From the NCBI RefSeq assembly GCF_001544275.1, contig NZ_BCQE01000009.1:1-64000 (forward strand): a stretch of DNA of 64,000 nt, in the 5' to 3' direction. The notes below the pieces were generated by a model. That model made no database searches. It was given only the letters and a program-made list of their open reading frames with translations, and was not told the origin of the DNA. This DNA comes from Enterococcus gallinarum NBRC 100675. Its GTDB lineage: Bacteria; Bacillota; Bacilli; Lactobacillales; Enterococcaceae. Within the stretch, counting starts at the first letter, position 1. Each line of letters starts with the position of its first letter. Below, one piece after another: positions 60,375 through 64,000 of this stretch. The translations under genes and the position numbers were made by a program.

Positions 60375-60551
60375 ATGAAAAAACACTGTAGTTGCGGGAA
60401 AAAACTAGATGGCGCTGAAACGAAATGTGCTGCTTGCAAACAAAGCAAAAAACAAAAAATCGAGTCGCTTGAGAAATTTGTCAAGTATGGCAGTTTTGCC
60501 TTGGCCGCCCTTTCTTTAGTACTAAAAGTAGTCAAAGATCGGGAAAGCTGA
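60375..60551 (+). CDS. Small zinc-ribbon protein, 58 aa
   Basis: ATG 60375 has AAAGGAG 8 nt upstream. The protein starts MKKHCSCGKKLDGAETKCAACKQSKKQK with Cys5, Cys7, Cys18 and Cys21, suggesting a small zinc ribbon. A hydrophobic, probably helical or membrane-associated part follows (GSFALAALSLVLKVVK). The frame is hidden because it is short. A terminator follows. Function unknown. Its partner on the minus strand (60371-60616) is only a shadow frame. Confidence 0.65.
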   Translation: MKKHCSCGKKLDGAETKCAACKQSKKQKIESLEKFVKYGSFALAALSLVLKVVKDRES

Positions 60552-60572
60552 TTTCTTATCCTTAGATAGACA

Positions 60573-60601
60573 AAAAAAACGCCATTTCGGCGTTTTTTTT
60601 C
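60573..60601. terminator. Bidirectional terminator
   Basis: AAAAAACGCC and GGCGTTTTTT around ATTTC form a 10-bp stem with T-runs on both strands. It ends the small zinc-ribbon gene and the convergent lectin-WxL gene. Confidence 0.9.
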
Positions 60602-60622
60602 TGTCTTTCTGACCAACGTGCA

Positions 60623-62785
60623 TTAGTCTGTGATCGTGCTGTCTAACTGCCAATTGACTTTCCCTTGATAGGTTCCTGGGGAAAGGGTATCTATCTTAGG
60701 GGCAAAACGTAAATAACAATCATACTGACTTAAATCGACAGAGAGGTCTTTATTGCTAGGCGTCTGCTCAAAAATCACTTTTTTATCTGAGGTAATAGTG
60801 CAAAACAATGAATTATCAGTAGAATCGTATAGAACTAGTTGGACTTCATCAGCCAATGAGGCGCCACTATTCATAAATGGGGTGGTTTGTCCCGATAATT
60901 TCCACGTACCTTCACTCGTATTGCTGATTGTAAGAGTCTTGCTGGTTGTTGCAATTGGAACTTTTATTGATGCCAAGCCATTAGAATCCATTGCTCGAGC
61001 CAACTCGTTGATTGTGACTGTTGTTCCTTTGAAAGATTCTGGGACAGATTTTAATTCGACGATTCCTCGAAAATCAATGGCAAAGTAATGGATTGCTGAT
61101 GAATTGCCTTCTGTGTCAACGACATATGCTGCAAAATAATAGGTAGTCCCTGGTGAAAGACCACTCGTCTCTGACTCTAAAGTGTAGTGGAACGGATCGG
61201 ACAAATCTGTTCGTTCAAGAACTGTTTTTAGTGTAAAATCTTCTTCCTGTAACTCCTTCTGTTGTGAAAATAAATCACTTATAAATAATTGCGCCTGCGT
61301 TGAATTGCTGTCTTCCACAGAGATGTCAGTATAGGCATTTCGATTTTGTCGAAGGATCGGCGCAGTTTTCTGCGCTTCTGACATTGTGGCTTGTCCGCTG
61401 GTCAATGTTGGGGGGAGTTTACCCTTTACCGTATAAAAATGGGTATCGGCTCCGCCAGAAGTAAAACTGGATACAAAAGCATTTCCACCAAAGGTAGTTT
61501 CAACTGGTATTACTTCATCAATATTCGCATCTACAGGGGTCCCACTATACTTGACCCGAAAATGAACAATATAGGCATTCCCTTTTTCCAATTTCGGCAA
61601 TACTATACTTATTTCTCCTGTCTCTCTTGTATATTCGATTGGGGTCCCCCCATCAGGAAAACCGTTGAGCATGATATCTTCTGGTTTACCAAAATAGACA
61701 GTATCTTTCACGGATACATTATCTGGAAGTGTCAGTTTGAGTTTAATTCCTGGATTCAAACTTGAAAGATCGCTTGTTTGTTTAAAATCAATATAGGTTG
61801 CATAAGTCATCTCTTTACTTGCATCCACTTCAACTGGTTTATCCATTACTGTTCCCGTGTCTAGCATAACCTGATCTGGCTCTCTTTGGAAGACACCCGT
61901 CCGCATATCAATTTCGACTAGACCTTGAACATCCACGAAAGCGACTGCTTTGTTTTGGGCAAAGCCTCCATTGGCACCGGTAAAACCAAAATAAACTGGC
62001 GCCGAATTTGTTAAATTAAGATTGCTTTTAAAAGTATCATCGACAGGAATCGTCACATCCACGTTGAAATCTGGAACAACGTAATGAAATTGCTGGTTAG
62101 CATGATTATACTCTACAATAAAGGTATGCCATTTCCCATCGGAAATATCAGACACACCAACCGTATTGTAGTGATTCAACACTTTATCTACCATTAACCA
62201 ACCATCTGTCGTATAAGAAGCATTCGATCCGGGATAGGACCAAGCAATATGGTGGCCTTTTGTTGGCACATCACGATCCATCATCCGATCCGTAGCAAGA
62301 ATACCGCCATTATTATTATAATAAGTATCAAATTCAATCGCGATACTATTAGGGATCGCGCCTTTACTAAGAGGATCAGTGCCAGCGATATTCGCCCAGA
62401 CACCAATTGTAGAACCAACCTCAGCACCAATAGCTTTGGGACCGCTGCTTTGCATCACGAAAGCCAATCCATCACTATCATTAGCCGTATTCTCAATATA
62501 AAAGGCCATTTCCAGATGGAAATCTCGTGTGAAAGAGATTGGGTTATTGAACCACACCGCCCCACTTGAATTTGTTGTCGTATCATTGATTTGAACGTAG
62601 TTGTGCCCTTCTGTCCCTTGTAATGATCCCGCTTTCCCAGCAGTAGAGATCATCACTTGATTGATCGGTAAAGTAGTAAAGCCCGGCGCAGTGACCGCCG
62701 CAAAGACCGTTTGCTGTCCTTGCAACAGCCAAAAAGTTCCTATAAAAAGAAGCGATAAACAAAAAGATTTTAGCAGTTTTTTCAT
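60623..62785 (-). CDS. Surface protein with L-type lectin and WxL domains
   Basis: The protein has 720 residues starting at ATG 62783-62785 (MKKLLKSF), though a GTG three codons earlier is possible. Signal peptide: KSFCLSLLFIGTFWLLQGQQTVFA. Residues about 35-270 are an L-type (legume-like) lectin domain with HLEMAFYIENTANDSDGLAFVMQ and NSIAIEFDTYYNNNGG. The C-terminal ~150 residues have the WxL pattern: SEGTWKLSGQTTPF (Trp-x-Leu) and YQGKVNWQLDS. WxL domains bind the cell wall non-covalently, so it is a surface adhesin candidate. It follows a DUF916 protein gene. Confidence 0.88.
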   Translation of the reverse strand: MKKLLKSFCLSLLFIGTFWLLQGQQTVFAAVTAPGFTTLPINQVMISTAGKAGSLQGTEGHNYVQINDTTTNSSGAVWFNNPISFTRDFHLEMAFYIENTANDSDGLAFVMQSSGPKAIGAEVGSTIGVWANIAGTDPLSKGAIPNSIAIEFDTYYNNNGGILATDRMMDRDVPTKGHHIAWSYPGSNASYTTDGWLMVDKVLNHYNTVGVSDISDGKWHTFIVEYNHANQQFHYVVPDFNVDVTIPVDDTFKSNLNLTNSAPVYFGFTGANGGFAQNKAVAFVDVQGLVEIDMRTGVFQREPDQVMLDTGTVMDKPVEVDASKEMTYATYIDFKQTSDLSSLNPGIKLKLTLPDNVSVKDTVYFGKPEDIMLNGFPDGGTPIEYTRETGEISIVLPKLEKGNAYIVHFRVKYSGTPVDANIDEVIPVETTFGGNAFVSSFTSGGADTHFYTVKGKLPPTLTSGQATMSEAQKTAPILRQNRNAYTDISVEDSNSTQAQLFISDLFSQQKELQEEDFTLKTVLERTDLSDPFHYTLESETSGLSPGTTYYFAAYVVDTEGNSSAIHYFAIDFRGIVELKSVPESFKGTTVTINELARAMDSNGLASIKVPIATTSKTLTISNTSEGTWKLSGQTTPFMNSGASLADEVQLVLYDSTDNSLFCTITSDKKVIFEQTPSNKDLSVDLSQYDCYLRFAPKIDTLSPGTYQGKVNWQLDSTITD

Positions 62786-62790
62786 TCTTC

Positions 62791-63813
62791 TCACTCACTT
62801 TCATCGGAGTTTTTACGTCGCTTCACTAACAAGAAGAGGATGATTGCAATCAATAGAATGATTATAGCAATCAATAGATAGAACAGAAAATTTCTTTGAG
62901 CGATAGCCGCTGCATATATCGTAGTTTGGTTGACAGCTTTTGCTGCTTGACGATCGATAACGACCTTATCATCAAAAACCCATGTGCCTCGCTGAGAGGA
63001 TAATTCGATGCGAATCGTATAAGTGCCCGGTTTGAGTTCTTCTTGCCCAAATTCACTGTAGAGATCCAAGACAGAATTTTGCGCAAATTGGAAATTTTCT
63101 GACTTAAAGCCGCCAACAACTGCTCGATTCTTGTCACGAATCACCGTGTTTACGGAAATGTTCCCAAACGCGACAGGTCGAACATTACTGATGCTGCTTT
63201 TCAAAGCCGGTTTACCGTTTTTTTCTACTGCTTTGGTTTCAATTAGTTTTAATTCTGGTTTAGGCAGTTCTTGTAAGCTTTGCCGCATGCGCACGCCTAA
63301 CTGCAATTGATAGTTCGATTCTAAATTAGCATCAGATTCCGTAGCAGTTGCTTGCGGTTTGATTTCTTCAAATAAGAAAGCACCCAAGATTTCTCCTGGA
63401 AATTCAACATCTTTTAAATCTAGTTTAAAGCTCACATTTCGTTGCTCATCAGGTTTTAAGCGAATGTCCTGATGTTGCTTTGAGACAAATTCAGTAAAGG
63501 ATTTTCCTCCATACTCTTCCGCTGTTTTCTTTTTTTGATAACTAATGATTCCAGTAGAAGCTGAATAGCTGTTCAATGCATCGGCGGCGACCGTTATCTC
63601 TTCGGAACTCGTATTGTGTATAGTGATGGTCAATTCCTGGACGGTCTCTTTATTTACCAGCAAATCGAAATAGGTTGCTTCACTTGCTTGATTTTGGGGA
63701 AGTTCTGGCGTCACAGTAAATTTGGTGGTCTCAGCATAACCACGAGTCACAGGAAAGTAGACAAAACCGATAAATAGGAAGACCCCTATTGCATTCTGAA
63801 GAAATTTTTTCAT
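62791..63813 (-). CDS. DUF916/DUF3324 WxL-interacting protein
   Basis: The protein has 340 residues starting at ATG 63811-63813, with AGGAAG upstream. It has a signal peptide (FLQNAIGVFLFIGFVYFPVTRGYA), then a DUF916-type Ig-like domain starting FTVTPELPQNQASEATYFDLLVNKETVQELTITIHN. DUF3324 follows in residues 170-290. A C-terminal membrane helix (NFLFYLLIAIIILLIAIILFLLV) comes before the RRKNSDESE tail. These proteins link WxL surface proteins to the cell membrane. It sits between two WxL genes, the usual locus layout. Confidence 0.92.
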   Translation of the reverse strand: MKKFLQNAIGVFLFIGFVYFPVTRGYAETTKFTVTPELPQNQASEATYFDLLVNKETVQELTITIHNTSSEEITVAADALNSYSASTGIISYQKKKTAEEYGGKSFTEFVSKQHQDIRLKPDEQRNVSFKLDLKDVEFPGEILGAFLFEEIKPQATATESDANLESNYQLQLGVRMRQSLQELPKPELKLIETKAVEKNGKPALKSSISNVRPVAFGNISVNTVIRDKNRAVVGGFKSENFQFAQNSVLDLYSEFGQEELKPGTYTIRIELSSQRGTWVFDDKVVIDRQAAKAVNQTTIYAAAIAQRNFLFYLLIAIIILLIAIILFLLVKRRKNSDESE

Positions 63814-63827
63814 TGTCGTTCTTCCTG

Positions 63828-64000
63828 TCAATTTGCTTGATAAGAGTTCGTTAATGTCCAAGTGATCGTTCCTGTATAGTCACCACCATAGACATTTTGT
63901 TGAGGAACTGTCAAAGTCGTTGTCGAAAAATCAAATGTACTAATTGCTAATCCAGTCGTACCATTTGCTGTTGCAATGGAAGTAGGATCGGTAGCTCCGG
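63828..64000 (-). CDS. WxL-domain protein, C-terminal end, runs off the right edge
   Basis: The last 57 codons are visible, ending TLTVPQQNVYGGDYTGTITWTLTNSYQAN, the second WxL motif (YxGxxxWxL) at the C-terminus. It lies 14 nt before the DUF916/DUF3324 gene on the same strand. The N-terminus lies outside the window. Confidence 0.88.
   Translation of the reverse strand, partial: GATDPTSIATANGTTGLAISTFDFSTTTLTVPQQNVYGGDYTGTITWTLTNSYQAN

Noticed and set aside
60371-60616. 81-codon minus frame
   Set aside because: It is antisense to the zinc-ribbon gene, which has a proper ribosome site and terminator.
1-64000. CRISPR array or insertion sequence
   Set aside because: No regularly spaced repeat array and no transposase gene or IS-type terminal inverted repeats were seen.

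Overview
The window looks like an Enterococcus genome, probably a yellow-pigmented species. Supporting this are strong AGGAGG-type ribosome sites, low-to-moderate GC, a C30 carotenoid pair (crtN-crtM), MprF, a bile salt hydrolase, a WxL/lectin surface cluster and enterococcal-type PTS and ABC genes. The species assignment is inference.

Bases 1-7.5 kb are the front of a plasmid or phage-plasmid replicon. A RepA_N-type initiator with palindromic repeats inside its own gene leads a dense, all-minus-strand block of about 14 small genes. Several look phage-like: a beta-sandwich lipoprotein, a hexapeptide-repeat beta-helix protein and small membrane proteins. In the middle lies a ~557-nt gene-free segment (4422-4978) that folds as a large closed structured RNA, resembling the ornate ROOL class in size and setting. 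The next gene downstream encodes an Hfq/Sm-like protein. A pair of divergent paralogues of unknown function lies just upstream. I see no integrase or att site joining this block to the rest, so it is either an integrated replicon or the window is part of a very large plasmid.

Bases 7.5-16.5 kb hold a uracil-DNA glycosylase-family gene, the leuABCD operon behind a leader peptide with three consecutive Leu codons and an attenuator, trmR, tRNA-Arg(TCT) with a consensus promoter, and a ~2 kb two-gene insert (secreted permuted NlpC/P60-like protein plus a membrane-anchored protein) flanked by a 15-bp repeat. Bases 16.5-34.4 kb carry a bile salt hydrolase, AraC and Mga-like regulators, a Ca-type P-ATPase, glycerate kinase, an XRE/PLDc_N/ABC operon, YitT, a MerR/aldo-keto reductase/Rossmann protein group, an Rgg regulator divergent from an ABC exporter, an HD hydrolase and a DUF305 protein.

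Bases 34.7-39.4 kb form one apparent operon: an HrtBA-like ABC exporter, crtN, crtM and a TetR regulator, with a perfect palindromic operator candidate in front. After a TMEM175-type channel comes a minus-strand catabolic operon (40.7-47.6 kb): PTS EIIC, a small membrane protein, a MupG-like TIM barrel, an amidohydrolase, DgaE-like ammonia-lyase, DgaF-like aldolase and a KDG-type kinase, probably for an amino-sugar acid or its conjugate.

Bases 47.7-64 kb contain a GNAT enzyme, a SugE/Gdx exporter behind a terminator-bearing leader, a CDF transporter, an alpha/beta hydrolase-mprF pair, an SPFH protein, ohr-ohrR with two adjacent OhrR boxes, a BlaI-like regulator, a P1B-4-like metal ATPase with an SPC motif, a small zinc-ribbon protein, and a WxL locus (lectin-WxL protein, DUF916/DUF3324 protein, start of another WxL protein) running off the right edge. 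Several small genes shorter than usual cut-offs were found by reading ribosome sites.
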